Source: Triangularia verruculosa (lineage: Eukaryota; Ascomycota; Sordariomycetes; Sordariales; Podosporaceae). From it: DNA of 64,000 bases. The translations under genes and the position numbers were made by a program. Below are positions 42,320-53,960 of this stretch, piece by piece. The first letter of the stretch is position 1, and every line of letters starts with the position of its first letter. Under the pieces are notes generated by a model. That model worked only from the letters and a program-made list of their open reading frames with translations. It was not told the DNA's origin and made no database searches. The stretch covers positions 372,001-436,000 of the forward strand of contig MU863879.1 of the NCBI GenBank assembly GCA_033296885.1. Reading direction: 5' to 3'.

Positions 42320-43689
42320 TCAAGGAAAAGTAAACAGATCCCACCCGTTATAAGCCAACAAATTCACCGTCCCCGCCGGCACCCCCGTCAGCACATTCGC
42401 TGTAGCAATGCTCTGCATATACGCACACATATTCCCCGCCGTCTGGCTAGCATTAGGCAAGCCAAACAGATATGCCGCCAGCCCGGTAATATGAGCTGCC
42501 GCAAATGACGTGCCCGAAAGTGTATTCTATTCATCATCAGTACTCAACTCTCTGCACCCTGCATCAGTGTTCACTCACCGTCCCTCCATTAACCCAAGCA
42601 GTCAAAATCCTCTCCCCGGGCGCAAAGATATCAATCGCCGGGCCATAATTCGAATTGCTCGACCTCGCATCGCTCGGCCCCGAAGACGCCACCGTACACG
42701 CCTGCGGAGCCGACGCCGGCGAAGTATTCTCCACCGTGTTACTCCCTCCCGCAGCAGCAGAGACAAACACATTCTGGCCGACTATAGCCGCAACAGCATT
42801 ATTCATAGCAGTAGAAAAGCTCCCACCAATGGAGATGTTAGCTCCCACACCCTTAGGACACCCACGAGTGGCTTTGTCAGTAATAACCCAGTTCATCCCA
42901 GCAATGACACCGCTCGTGCTGCCAGACCCGGAGGCATTCAACACCTTGACCGCAATAATCTTCGTCTTCTTCGCCACGCCATACGTCTGCCCGGCAATGA
43001 CCCCCGCAACAGCAGTGCCATGGCCGTTGGAGTCAGTGTTGATCCCGTCCCCGGCCGTGTTGGTGCCCCAAAAGGCGTTGCCGGCGAATTGCTTTTTCAT
43101 CTTCCCATCAGCACTCTGCCAAACAACTTCAAGTTGGTAGGCGGTACATACCGGGTGAGTAGTCAAAACACCAGTATCAATCACATACGAACACGTCCCA
43201 AACCCGCTACTATTATCATACCGATAGACACTCGACCCCAGGGTATGACTCGAGATCCGAGCCAAATTCCACGTCGGATTCGCCTGCTGCACCAGGAACC
43301 GCTTCGACAAAAGCGCCGCAGAATCAACACTGAACTCCGCGTCTTGCTCGACATACTCAACCTTTTCCATAGTGTATCAGTCCTTCAAATTCTTGACCAA
43401 ACACAGCAGCAGAAAAGGAACTCACCTCAGGCAAAGCCCGGATCTTCTCAAGAGCCGCCCCATCAAGCCTCCCAGCAAACCCCCTAAACCCCTTCCCCTT
43501 GTACAGGAAATCTGCCTTCCTCCCTCCAAGCGCCTCGCCGATCACCCCCTCAGCCGTATCATCCCTGAACTTGACAATGTACTTCCCGGCAATCAACCTC
43601 GCAGATGGATCCCGAGGTTGGATCAGTGGAGCAGGAACAGCAAGCACCCCGGAAAGGAGCGTTGCCAGCAGCGTGGTAAAGAGGAACAT
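42320..43689 (-). CDS. secreted subtilisin-like protease (S8, proteinase K type), divergent oxyanion site
   Basis: Four exons (43689-43426, 43361-43152, 43091-42579, 42526-42320), all phase 0, give 397 aa. A signal peptide (LFTTLLATLLSGVLAVPA) and an I9 propeptide (YIVKFRDD...LPEVEYVEQDAEF) precede the protease domain, which starts near residue 115. The triad is present: Asp in CSYVIDTGV, His in SNGHGTAVAG, Ser in LSGTSFAAAH. Two departures stand out. The oxyanion region reads SAAAGGSN where proteinase K has VAAGNNN, so the oxyanion Asn position is Gly. The Ser motif has FAAAH instead of MA(S/T)PH. Both point to altered or lost activity. Introns carry normal splice sites and no frameshift exists, so the gene is maintained. 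Confidence 0.88.
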
Positions 43690-44835
43690 TTTTGACAAAA
43701 TGATAGTCGTCAGGTTTGGTATTCAAGAGGAAAGAAAACCTACTGGAGCAACCCCGAATAATATCATTCCCAACGATCATATTTAATAGACAAAATCGGC
43801 ACACTGAACCATCATGGCGCGAGCTTTCACACCCAAAAGTCGATCTAATAACAAATCCACCGCCCACCTTCCTCGTTTTGCAAGCCTGCATAGCGCCAAA
43901 GCTCACATGTCCTTCCCCCTTGAGCGCTCAGCCGCACTTTTACCGTCTTCCTCGCCCCCCCGTGGGGGAGGACGGGTGCTCCCGCTGTCTCCACGGCAGT
44001 ACATACATCCCACGTCTCCGTTTCACTTATCATGCGGCATTTCTCCATCAGCTAGCCCCCAAGACACGTGAAGGAGCGGGTGTCTATCTTGAACCGCGGG
44101 AGGCAGGTGATGTGCATACTGGCTCGGCCAGCTTCCGAAAGCAACCACACTAGTGATATGCCGTGCTACCTCATCCATCCACCATGCTTGATCCCTCGTT
44201 TGAAGTACGATGACGAAAGATTGATAAAGAAATCGAATAGTTGGAAAAGAGGTGTGCGGACTAATTAAGCTCTTGCTTGGCACTCTGTGGGTTGACCTGT
44301 TGCCTTCCACGCAACTCGACTCCAGCAGGCAATGTGAACATAAAGTTGTTTCATTTCTCTTCGTTTGGATTTGCCTAGTGATCACCTCCTTTCCTGGCCT
44401 GTCCCAGAACTATATGTGGCCAATCTGTGATGAGCCTTGTGTGTTCGAATTCCTAGGGTAAAGCATGCCAATAATGCAGGAACTTTTGTGTCCTTTTTCC
44501 CTCTTTCCTGGAACCTCCCGTTCCCTTGTGATGATGATGATGACGATGATGATGGTGATAGGATGCTAGGTCCGTTCTAGGTTGTTTGCGTGAATGCGTC
44601 GTGTCGTGCGAGTCGCTGAGGTTGTTTGTAACTGTAAATCTGGCCGAAACTCAGATAATCCTGTCCATACAACAGAAAGCCCGTGTCGAATTAGAAGAAG
44701 CCAAATAACGCCATTGGAGAATCATATATGCAGCTTCGAGTCCCTCGTGAAAGCGAATAAAGCCAGGGGAAAAAACATTGCAGGAAGAAAAGTGGTCGTT
44801 GCTGGAAGTATAGAACGGTTGGCAGGCTGAGAAAC
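43690..44835. other. gap subtilase/DUF2415 gene
   Basis: About 1.15 kb including the subtilase promoter and the 3' end of the next gene on the same strand. Contains a GAT-type microsatellite. No gene recognised. Confidence 0.55.
44529..44560 (+). repeat. (GAT)n microsatellite, imperfect
   Basis: About ten GAT/GAC/GGT units. Confidence 0.85.
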
Positions 44836-47367
44836 CTAGCAGTAATCTATGCTCGCGCAGAGTTTCCGTCCCAGCTTGTTGACGCGGAACTCGTAAATGC
44901 CACTTTCGGCACCGACGTATCTATGGTTTTCGTCAGTACGAGGATAAGATAAAGTAAATCACGAACCTTACAAGATTTGCCCATCGTCACTCCACGCCAA
45001 GCCAGCTGTATCGTAGGGCTCCGGGCGGATATGGGACGGTAGAATGGAACCAAACATGCGTCTTGTCGGGCTCTCCTCCAGCTCTCGCATAAGATACGCA
45101 GCTCTAATACGCCGTTGCAGATTAGTAAACGTAGCATCCTCGTCAGAGCTTGTGGGAATGTTCGCTGTAGTGAGCAGGGAAACAATGAGTTGGGGTGAGG
45201 GGCCGCCGTACAATGCCTCCACGTTGTCCCACCTGCTCGCAGAGGAAGCTGGGTTCGCGTTGGCCATAAGCCGTGACACCAGCGCCCGGCGATCCGAGGC
45301 ATCAGGCCGGTTACTTGAAACAGGAGGACGCGACGAAAGGGGTGCTGCATACCGGCGTCTATCTGCAATAAAGGTGCCGCCGGTGGCAGCAGAAGCAGTG
45401 TTGCTAGTACTGCTGTAACCTTCCCGCGCCGTGCGCGTCTGCTCCTCACGCATACGCAGGTTGTCGCGGAGCCGCTCTCTCGTGTCGCGGAAGTTCCCCA
45501 GGAGGTCGTCAACGGTACGAGAGACGCTCGCGCTACGGTCTCGGGTTCGTGTGGCTCCAGAGGTCAATGATGACCGCGTGTTTCGCTCGGCCCATGGTGT
45601 TCTGGACGTGCCAGGGGCCCCTCCATTGGCCGCTCCGCCTCCAACTCCGCTTCCTGTTCCCGTTCCAGACCCGCTGCCGGCGCCGCTTTCGTTGGTACCG
45701 CCGCTGTTCGATGTTCCTCTGCCTAGACCACCCGATGATGGCCACTCTCCCGGACGCCTTCGGCCCAGTTCAATTGCTTCTATAGCAGCCATTTCACGTC
45801 TCCGACTACCTTGAATGGCTTCCAACACAACTGTCTCTTCGGCCGTCAGTGGTATGTTGTATCGCTCCAACGCTTCTCGGACGTCTGGTCTCCGGCTTGG
45901 TCGTTCTCCGGGGCCCAAATCCAAGGTGCTGGCAAAATTTGACGAAAGGATATCACCTCTCTCTCGCCGGAATTCGTCGAGCAGGCGAGGATCAATGGTA
46001 TCCCGATCCGCCACAGGTACATGTTCGAAGTCTCCGTCTTGATCCAGGTAGAGAACCTGTCTCGAGTCAAACCCTGTGCGAATGTCTGCGATACCTACCC
46101 TACCTCGGTCCTCGGTCCACGCCAAAAGATCGATAGGGCCTGGTGAGAAGACCATATCCCGCACGGCACCAAAGTCTTGATTAGGCCGCGAGGTGGTGAA
46201 GACAGCGACCACGGGATCGGCAGCTGGTACTCCAAAGGCCGCCGCATCGAATACCGAGATGGTCCCGTACTGGGTTCCCACCGCAAGGTATCTGCCAGTA
46301 CTCGAGAAGCATAATGCAAAGCTTCCCCTGTTGCTGTTGTTAGCAAACATCCGAAATCTGGTCAGCAAGACTGGGCAGCAGAGTGAACCTGTTATCTGAG
46401 CGGTCATCCTTGCTCTGGCTCTCCAACTGGATCTTCCTACGTGGCGTCCACTCGTAGAGTGGATGGTCGGAGATTTCGAAGGAAATGCCCGTCCTGGGCG
46501 ACCTCTTTAGTTTCCTCTTATGAATGTAGAGATAGGGGTCATCGCTAATGGCACACAGAAGCTGTCCATCCGGAGAGATGACGGCGCGGTTCATAAAGTC
46601 GGGGTACTTGATTTCGTCGAGCGTCTCCATGCTGCACAGACTGGCCACAATAACGGTACTATCGTTATTGGCCAAAATGGCAACACCCTCGTCGTACGTC
46701 CCATTGAATGGCTTTTGCAAAGTGGGTGGAAACCATAGAGTGATGCAGTTCACCCTATCTTTGCCACAATGCCTACTCCGGGCAACAGCATGTTTGCTGG
46801 CGCTCGCCCGCGATCGTGCTATATCCAACGGAACCCCGGCTCGGTCGCGCAAGTGTAGTTCGAGTATTGTTTCGATATCGTCCTCGACGCCCGGCTCGTC
46901 GACTCGAAAGGCACTGAACGCGCCCTTCTCACCTCCACAGCAGACCCAGCCATTGCGCGCTACCAGACACCTAGGTGGAAACGCCAACCGCTTGATCGTC
47001 TCGGATTCGCCAGTCGTGGTGTTCAACCGTTGAACTGTAATGTGTCGCTCGCCGACTACCAGTGGGAAGAAGACGGCATCCTGACCATGGACTCCAATGA
47101 GGGATCGCAATTGCCAATGCCTAGGATGTGCACAGTTGGATTAGACAGGTGGGACAAAGGCTGGCTGGGAACGAGACATGGACATACTGCCACCGAACGC
47201 CGGTTCGATAGTGCCTTCGAGGCTTTGCTTGGATAAGATGCTCGGTGGAGTTATAACTGCGCGTGCAGGTATCGTGTCAGCATCACCACAAACACATGGT
47301 GCGCAAGACAGCGCATTGCATCGGGGGAAGCTCTCTCTGTCTCCTACCTGTCGCGGGTGACAGCCAT
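44836..47367 (-). CDS. DUF2415 WD40-like protein
   Basis: Five exons (47367-47348, 47256-47188, 47120-46389, 46327-44972, 44920-44836) give 753 aa. Exon 1 is only 20 nt (MAVTRD + 2 nt) and was found because the long open frame lacks an ATG. The spliced N-terminus reads YRTGVRWQHWQLRSLIG, typical of the family. The DUF2415 motif is PIDLLAWTEDRGRVGIADIRTGFDSRQVL, near residue 355. WD-like repeats flank it (FALCFSSTGRYLAVGTQYGTISVFD before, YDTAGLAWSDDGQILYVGAESGIYEF at the C-end), separated by a Gly/Ser/Thr-rich low-complexity stretch. Intron 3 has a weak GTTCAC donor. Biochemical function is unknown to me. Confidence 0.82.
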
Positions 47368-48707
47368 GGTTGCCGATGTCTTGGCGAGGATGGCTACTGT
47401 GATACGACCATCAAGTGGTGGGCAACTCGACTCGTTCGCAAATGCAGAAAGGATGTGTTCGTTGTTCGTGACGATGCTAGCATCGCTGGCGATAATGACA
47501 GGGTTGGGAGAGACCTCTCAGACGACAGTCGTCATTGTCGTGAAGGCGGAGTAATTGGCTGGTACGGGGTGGCTCGAGTGGTAAGGTATTAATTATTCGA
47601 AGCTTAATGTTGCGGCCGCCGCCGCTGCTTGTTGCTGCGTCGCGCAAAGCATAAAGGCCCCTCGCCACAAGAGCTACACTGGAAGAAAGCAACCCCACAA
47701 AGATGACGGACGGCCTGCCGGACTGCCTTGGAGGGACAATATTAATAATGAAATACACATGTAGAGGCCCAAGGCCAGCTGTGACGCAATCACCACCTTG
47801 AATGCGTCTCCAACCGAAACGCTGCCACAAAACAAACCATTGCGGCTCGGACCAACAGCAGTCGAGCAAAAGCATCGGGGCGTCAGTTGATTCTCCACCG
47901 TTATCCCGACTGCCGTGGACAAGTGTTCCAGGGCATTGCGGGTGAGCGGCTTCGGAAGGCGACCCGCCCGGCCCATACGATCGTGAGAAGCGAATGCCGT
48001 GCCGAAAAACAATTGCGTATCACCGGTATCACCGGACATGATCTGCCGTTGACGATATCCTGTTATATTTTGTTTTCAACTCATGCCTTCACTCCAATAC
48101 TGAATGCTAAAATAGAAAACAAAAACCTCAACACCGAGATGGCGACCACCGAGGTTTCATATTGGAGGGACATCAAATAAAAAGTCTTGCACCTTGTCAC
48201 GTGCCTTGCCGCCTGGTCCTCGTCTCCCGGCTTTACGCGGGGGACAGAATACTCACTCTGAACGCATCCTAACGATAGTTACGGACTCTTTGCTATCTGC
48301 GAAAGGGAAATGCCACTTTCTAATGCCTAGCTATTTTCGAGGTATATTTACTCATCATTTTTTGAGACATTCACCATCGCAAGAGCGCTTGTAGCACATT
48401 CCGCGTACCTCTTCTTTTGTCCAGAATATGCCCCCGTGTGGACAGAAGGTTCTCTGGGATGGCTCGTGCTTTGCGGGTCCACCCGCTAGGCCGTGGCCGC
48501 CGCCTGCAAAATTTCCAACGCCTTCCAAGATTCGATGACCATGCTGCTCGAATTTTTTTCGCCCAGTACAAAAAACCTTGCCAGTCTTCTTCCACTCTCC
48601 CCATTCCCCATCCCCAATCCATACCACCCCCGCCGGTCTGCTTTTTGCTTTCTGTTTTCTTCCCCATCCCATTCTCACATATTGTTTGAATTGGATTTCT
48701 TGTCAAG
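47368..48707. other. divergent spacer DUF2415 gene/SSC1
   Basis: About 1.34 kb. Should contain the SSC1 promoter; a possible heat-shock element is listed. Short frames near 47674-48180 have no family resemblance. Confidence 0.55.
48445..48452 (+). promoter_or_regulatory. possible heat-shock element core (GAAnnTTC)
   Basis: GAAGGTTC followed by TCTGG gives two good and one poor nGAAn unit about 255 bp upstream of SSC1. Hsf1 normally needs three units, so this is only suggestive. Confidence 0.3.
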
Positions 48708-50896
48708 ATGATGGCCACACGCCTTTCCCGCGCTGTAAGTAACCCCGCATCGTCTGAATATCAGCTCATCGCGAAGCTCGAAAACGGCTTCTAAAGAGCC
48801 CAAACCGGCTGCGCCAGACCAGGAATTGTGCTGACCAGCCATGAATACAGCTTCCCAGAGCCTCCACAGTAGCTGCCCGCGCGGGTTTGCTCAGGAGAAC
48901 ACCCGCCTTTGCGCGGTTTGAGTCTACAGATGAGAAGGTGAAGGGTGCCGTCATCGGTATCGATCTTGGTGAGTTTTTCTCCTCCTCGACGGCTACGTCA
49001 GTCTCGAGTCACAAATGCTAATGATGCTACTATCTAGGCACAACGAACTCTGCTGTCGCCATCATGGAGGGCAAGACCCCCAAGATCATTGAGAACTCGG
49101 AAGGTGCCCGCACCACCCCATCAGTCGTTGCCTTTGCCGAGGATGGCGAGCGCCTCGTCGGTGTGGCTGCCAAGCGCCAGGCCGTTGTCAACCCAGAGAA
49201 CACCCTCTTCGCCACCAAGCGGTTAATTGGTCGCAAGTTCACCGATGTCGAGGTTCAGAGAGATATCAAAGAGGTTCCATACAAGATCGTCCAGCACACC
49301 AACGGCGATGCCTGGGTTGAGGCCCGTGGCCAGAAGTACTCGCCATCCCAGATCGGTGGTTTCGTTCTCAACAAGATGAAGGAGACTGCCGAGGCCTACC
49401 TCAGCAAGCCCGTCAAGAACGCTGTTGTTACCGTCCCCGCTTACTTCAACGACTCCCAGCGTCAGGCCACCAAGGATGCTGGTCAGATTGCCGGCCTCAA
49501 CGTCCTCCGTGTCGTTAACGAGCCTACTGCCGCTGCCCTCGCCTACGGTCTGGAGAAGGAGGCCGACCGCGTTGTCGCTGTCTACGATCTTGGTGGTGGT
49601 ACCTTCGATATCTCCGTTCTGGAGATCCAGAACGGCGTCTTCGAGGTCAAGTCTACCAACGGTGATACCCATCTCGGCGGTGAGGATTTCGATATCTCTC
49701 TCGTCCGCCACATCGCGGGGCAGTTCAAGAAGGATTCCAGCATCGATCTCGCCGGTGACCGCATGGCCATCCAGAGAATCCGTGAGGCTGCTGAGAAGGC
49801 CAAGATCGAGCTTTCCTCCACCCTCCAGACCGACATCAACCTTCCCTTCATTACTGCTGATGCCTCCGGTCCCAAGCACATCAATTCCAAGCTCACCCGT
49901 GCTCAGCTTGAGGCCATGATGGATCCCCTCATCCAGCGCACCGTTGAGCCCGTCCGCAAGGCTCTCAAGGATGCCAACCTCCAGGCCAAGGACATCCAGG
50001 AGGTCATCCTCGTTGGTGGTATGACCCGCATGCCCAAGGTTGCGGAGTCTGTCAAGAGCATTTTCGGCCGTGACCCCGCCAAGTCCGTCAATCCCGACGA
50101 GGCTGTTGCTATCGGTGCCGCCGTCCAGGGTGCTGTTCTTTCCGGTGAGGTCAAGGACCTCCTCCTTCTCGATGTCACTCCTCTTTCCCTCGGTATCGAG
50201 ACCCTCGGTGGTGTTTTCACCCGCTTGATCAACCGCAACACCACCATCCCCACCAAGAAGTCCCAGGTCTTCTCCACCGCCGCTGATTTCCAGACTGCCG
50301 TCGAGATCAAGGTCTACCAGGGTGAGCGTGAGCTTGTCCGTGACAACAAGCTTCTCGGCAACTTCCAGCTTGTCGGCATTCCCCCTGCCCACCGTGGTGT
50401 CCCTCAGATTGAGGTTACCTTCGACATCGATGCCGATTCTATCGTCCACGTTCACGCCAAGGACAAGTCCACCAACAAGGATCAATCCATCACCATTGCC
50501 TCCGGCTCCGGTCTCTCTGACTCGGAGATTCAGCAGATGGTTGAGGAGTCCGAGAAGTACGCCGAACAGGACAAGGAGCGCAAGGCCGTCATTGAGACTG
50601 CCAACCGCGCCGACTCCGTCCTCAACGATACCGAGAAGGCCCTTAACGAGTACGCCGACAAGCTCGACAAGGCCGAGGCTGACCAGATTCGCGAGAAGAT
50701 CACCTCCCTCCGTGAGTTCGTCACCAAGAGCCAGTCTGGTGAGGGCACCGCCACCGCCGCCGAGATCAAGGAGAAGACCGACGAGCTCCAGATGGCTTCT
50801 CTTAACCTCTTCGATAAGATGCACAAGGCCCGTGGCGAGTCTGGCGAGCAGACCTCCAGCACCGAGGGCGAGAAGAAGGATGAGCCCAAGGCCTAA
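48708..50896 (+). CDS. SSC1: mitochondrial Hsp70 chaperone
   Basis: Three exons (48708-48734, 48851-48968, 49038-50896) give 667 aa. The first 40-45 residues are an Arg/Ala/Ser-rich amphipathic presequence (ATRLSRALPRASTVAARAG) for matrix import. The ATPase domain shows GIDLGTTNSAVA, YDLGGGTFDISVL and EVILVGGMTRMPKV; the linker is DLLLLDVTPLSLGIETLGG. The substrate-binding and helical lid domains are complete. As the motor of the import machinery it pulls precursors into the matrix and folds them with Mdj1 and Mge1. Strong codon bias (C-ending codons) marks high expression and creates a 533-codon antisense open frame that is not a gene. Two ATGs lie in tandem; either may be used. Confidence 0.97.
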
Positions 50897-51282
50897 GCGT
50901 CTTTTGTCTCTTAATCAATATACCCCGCAACATATTTTCCTTTCTTCTTCGCATGTCTGGTTAGGTTGGAGGCGGTCCCTCCAGTGTATTCTCTGTACTC
51001 ATATATCTTGGTGTTTTTCGTGCAGACGGCGGATGGCGTTTTGAGCATCAAAAACTTGGTCTGCTTTGCTTTTTTGGGGGCAGGGATCATCTTACGAAAT
51101 CTGACGATTTGAGATGGGGTCGGGGAATGGGATGGGGGAAGGGTTTTCCCTCTCGGATCAAAACAAAGGGTTGCATTGTGTGTATTTGTATATACACGGA
51201 GCACACGATGACACCAAAATATAATTGGGAAATCCCCCCTCATATGTACATTATTTAAGGTTGAGAAATGAATAGAAGAGGT
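50897..51282. other. convergent gap SSC1/multicopper oxidase
   Basis: About 385 bp of 3' flanking sequence from both genes. Nothing else seen. Confidence 0.6.
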
Positions 51283-53847
51283 TCAAGAAATGTCCGAGCT
51301 GCGTGAAGCCTTTTTATTTGATTCCAGTGTGACTTTTCTGTCAGCAATCTCGCCTGGACAGAAGCTCCGGGATAGCTTGCGTGTCTCGGAGTCCATGTCG
51401 TGGACGAGGTGTTTCAAGTCGTCTGGGCGTTCGAGGAAGGTAACAAGCATGCCTGCTTCCATGTGCCTGTAGTAGATATGATGTTTAGTATCTTCACACT
51501 AGAGGTGTTTTGTTTTTGTGGCGAGTTCAGATAGGTAGTATGTACATACCAAGCAACATGGCAATGGAGAGCCCAGATGCCTGGGTTGTCGGCCAGGAAA
51601 CGGATCACGACGTGGGAGAGGCCGGGGATGGTGAGGGTGTCTCTTCTCATAGGGTTTTCGAGGCTGTTAAGTTTGTTTTTAACATGATTTACTTTGTTTG
51701 CCATCTCTCTCCTATTTTCTTTTTTCCTCTTTTTCTTTTTTTTTTGGGGGGGGGGGATTTTGTGGGGAGAACGTACTTCCATGTGGTGTTTGGGTTTGAG
51801 CCGCCGGCGAATTCACCTGGGCCCCAGCCGACGATTTGGAAGGTGTGGCCGCTAAAAGGTACAGGTCAGTTTGGGTATCTTGAGTAAGGTATGAGGTACG
51901 GCAGTTTTTTTGGGTTTGAGTATGGCGCTGTGTGGGTGTGTGTGAAGGAAATAACTTACTGCAAGTGGAAGGGATGCTCCATGACGTCTCTGCTGTTGAT
52001 GGCGACCTGGACTGGTTTGTCTGGGTCGGGGAGGAGGAGGACCTGTTGGTTGAGGGGGAAGTCGTGGTTGTTGTAGCTGCCGGGGTCGGTAGAATCGCCG
52101 GTGAAGGACTGGGGGAGGGAGAGCCAGAGTTGGGCGTTGTTGGGGAGGATGCTCCATGAGGTCCGGTTGATGAAGATTCGGTTTACGGGGCCGGCTTGCT
52201 GGAATTGGAAGGTGATTTCGTGGGTGTTTTTTGTTGTGGAGGTTCTGTCGACAGAATAGGCGGGGATGGCGCGGAGGGGAACGGGGAGGTTAAAGGGGAG
52301 GTCGGTGCAGTTTTGGGGGGTGTTGAGGTTTGGGTTTGGGCGGATGTCGAGGGAGGAGGTGTTGGAGGATGGGGAGGGGTAGGATAGGAGGGCTGTGCCT
52401 TGGTGGTGGACGGATTCGAGGATGGGGCTGGTGTAGGGGACGTAAGGGAGGAAGCAGGATTTGGGAAGGGTAGCTCGCATGATGAAGGATCCGGTGGAGC
52501 GGGTTGGGGAGAGGAGAATCGAGACCCGTTGCCCGATGTTGAGGTAGACTCCGGGGAGGGTGATGGGGGAGACTTCGATGCCATCGATCTCGATGATGGT
52601 GAGGGAGGGTGGGAGTCGATTGTGAAGTAGAGGGATGTGAAGGAGGAGTGGTTTATCAGCCGGAGGCGGATGGCGGCGGCGGTGTTTGAGGAGGGGATCA
52701 TCGGGGTTGTGTATTGAAGGGGAGATGGATCGCAGATGGGAGGATCGGAAGATGGCCAGGTGGAGGACGTAAGGTTGCAGTTGGTGAAAGGGGCGAGACC
52801 GTTGATGAGGATGACGTCTGGCAGTGGTTCGACGCCTGGCATTGACGGGGACCATGCTGAGGAGGGCTGGAGGTAGTCTTTCAGGAGGTCTTCACCATAC
52901 GCGTGGAAGCTGCCTCCCATGAAGATGATTCTTTCGGCGGCGACGGTGGTGTCTGGCGGGAGTAGCTCGTTTGGATCGTGGATTACTATCGGCCCGTAGA
53001 GGCCGTCTGTGTATTGAACTTTTGAGTGGGCGTGATACCAGAATGTGCCTCGCTGGTCGATGAGATGAAATTCGTAGGTGAAGGTTTTGCCTGGGGGTAT
53101 TCCACACTGAGAAACACCGGTTACACCGTCCATCCAAGTGGTGTTCCGTTGGTGGATACCATGCCAGTGTATGGCGGTGCTTTCGTCCGGCAGGTGGTTA
53201 TTAACTTTGACTCTGACAATATCCCCGGTGTTGGCCTCGATCAAAGGGCCCGGGCTTTGCCCATTGACGAGCACCATCTTCTTCTGGACCCCTGATGGAG
53301 CTGCCAATCCGTGAGTGATATTGAACTCATATTCCCTCAGCCTTTGCTTCCCGGACTCAATCTGGAAATTGGTCTGCAAATTTAGCTCGGTGACATTCAC
53401 CAGCTTGTCCAGAGATATTGAGTGACCCTTGAGGCCGCATATTAACAGTATAGACACCACGAAAAGCAACGACGCAAGTAGGACTCTACCCAAAGCGCGA
53501 AGCAATATGCATAGGAGCTGTGTGATCGTGGTCTTGGGCTGTTTTTTCTCGTTTGACGTCAGAGGTTCAGTCTCGGCTGGGGGTGACTTCGTGTAATCGT
53601 CGAACTCATGACTGTCTTCCTCTTGCGAAGAAAACGAAATGATTTCTGATCGGTCGGAGCCACACTCTTTACTGTATTCGATAATCGGCTTGGAGGGAGG
53701 AAATGTCTTCGCTGAAGGACCATTAGGAAAACTCTGCCCATCGTCTGGCAGCATTTTGGAATCAATCATCGCACACACGGAAGTGTGACAAAGTCCACGA
53801 AAAACGCCTTGGGAACTGGAGAAAAACATGGTCATGGTTTTGGTCAT
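51283..53847 (-). CDS. membrane-anchored multicopper oxidase, one frameshift
   Basis: Four exons (53847-51960, 51851-51777, 51663-51550, 51466-51283), about 750 aa. All copper ligands are present: HWHG near residue 225, WYHAH near 268, HPFHLHGH across intron 1, and HCHVAWHMEAGM across intron 3, with the axial Met of type 1 copper. An uncharged segment of about 25 residues (LLCILLRALGRVLLASLLFVVSILL) near residue 110 follows a hydrophilic N-terminus, giving a type II membrane protein; most fungal laccases are secreted instead. The frame changes once at about 52598-52620: LYFTIDSH is in one frame and LTIIEIDGIEV continues in another, with no room for an intron. Assembly error or a recent inactivating indel. 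The substrate is unknown. Confidence 0.82.
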
Positions 53848-53960
53848 AATTGATCATCCCTCGGCGGGCGCGACGTGAGGAATGCACTCCCGCCCTGTTT
53901 GGTATTATCACTCTATCAAATTCGCTAGTTGCATGTATGATCCTCCTTTTGTTGAACAAA

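Noticed and set aside
49223..50824. 533-codon open frame antisense to SSC1
   Set aside because: It mirrors the Hsp70 reading frame and arises from the strong codon bias of a highly expressed gene; composition is Gly/Leu/Asp-rich without any domain.
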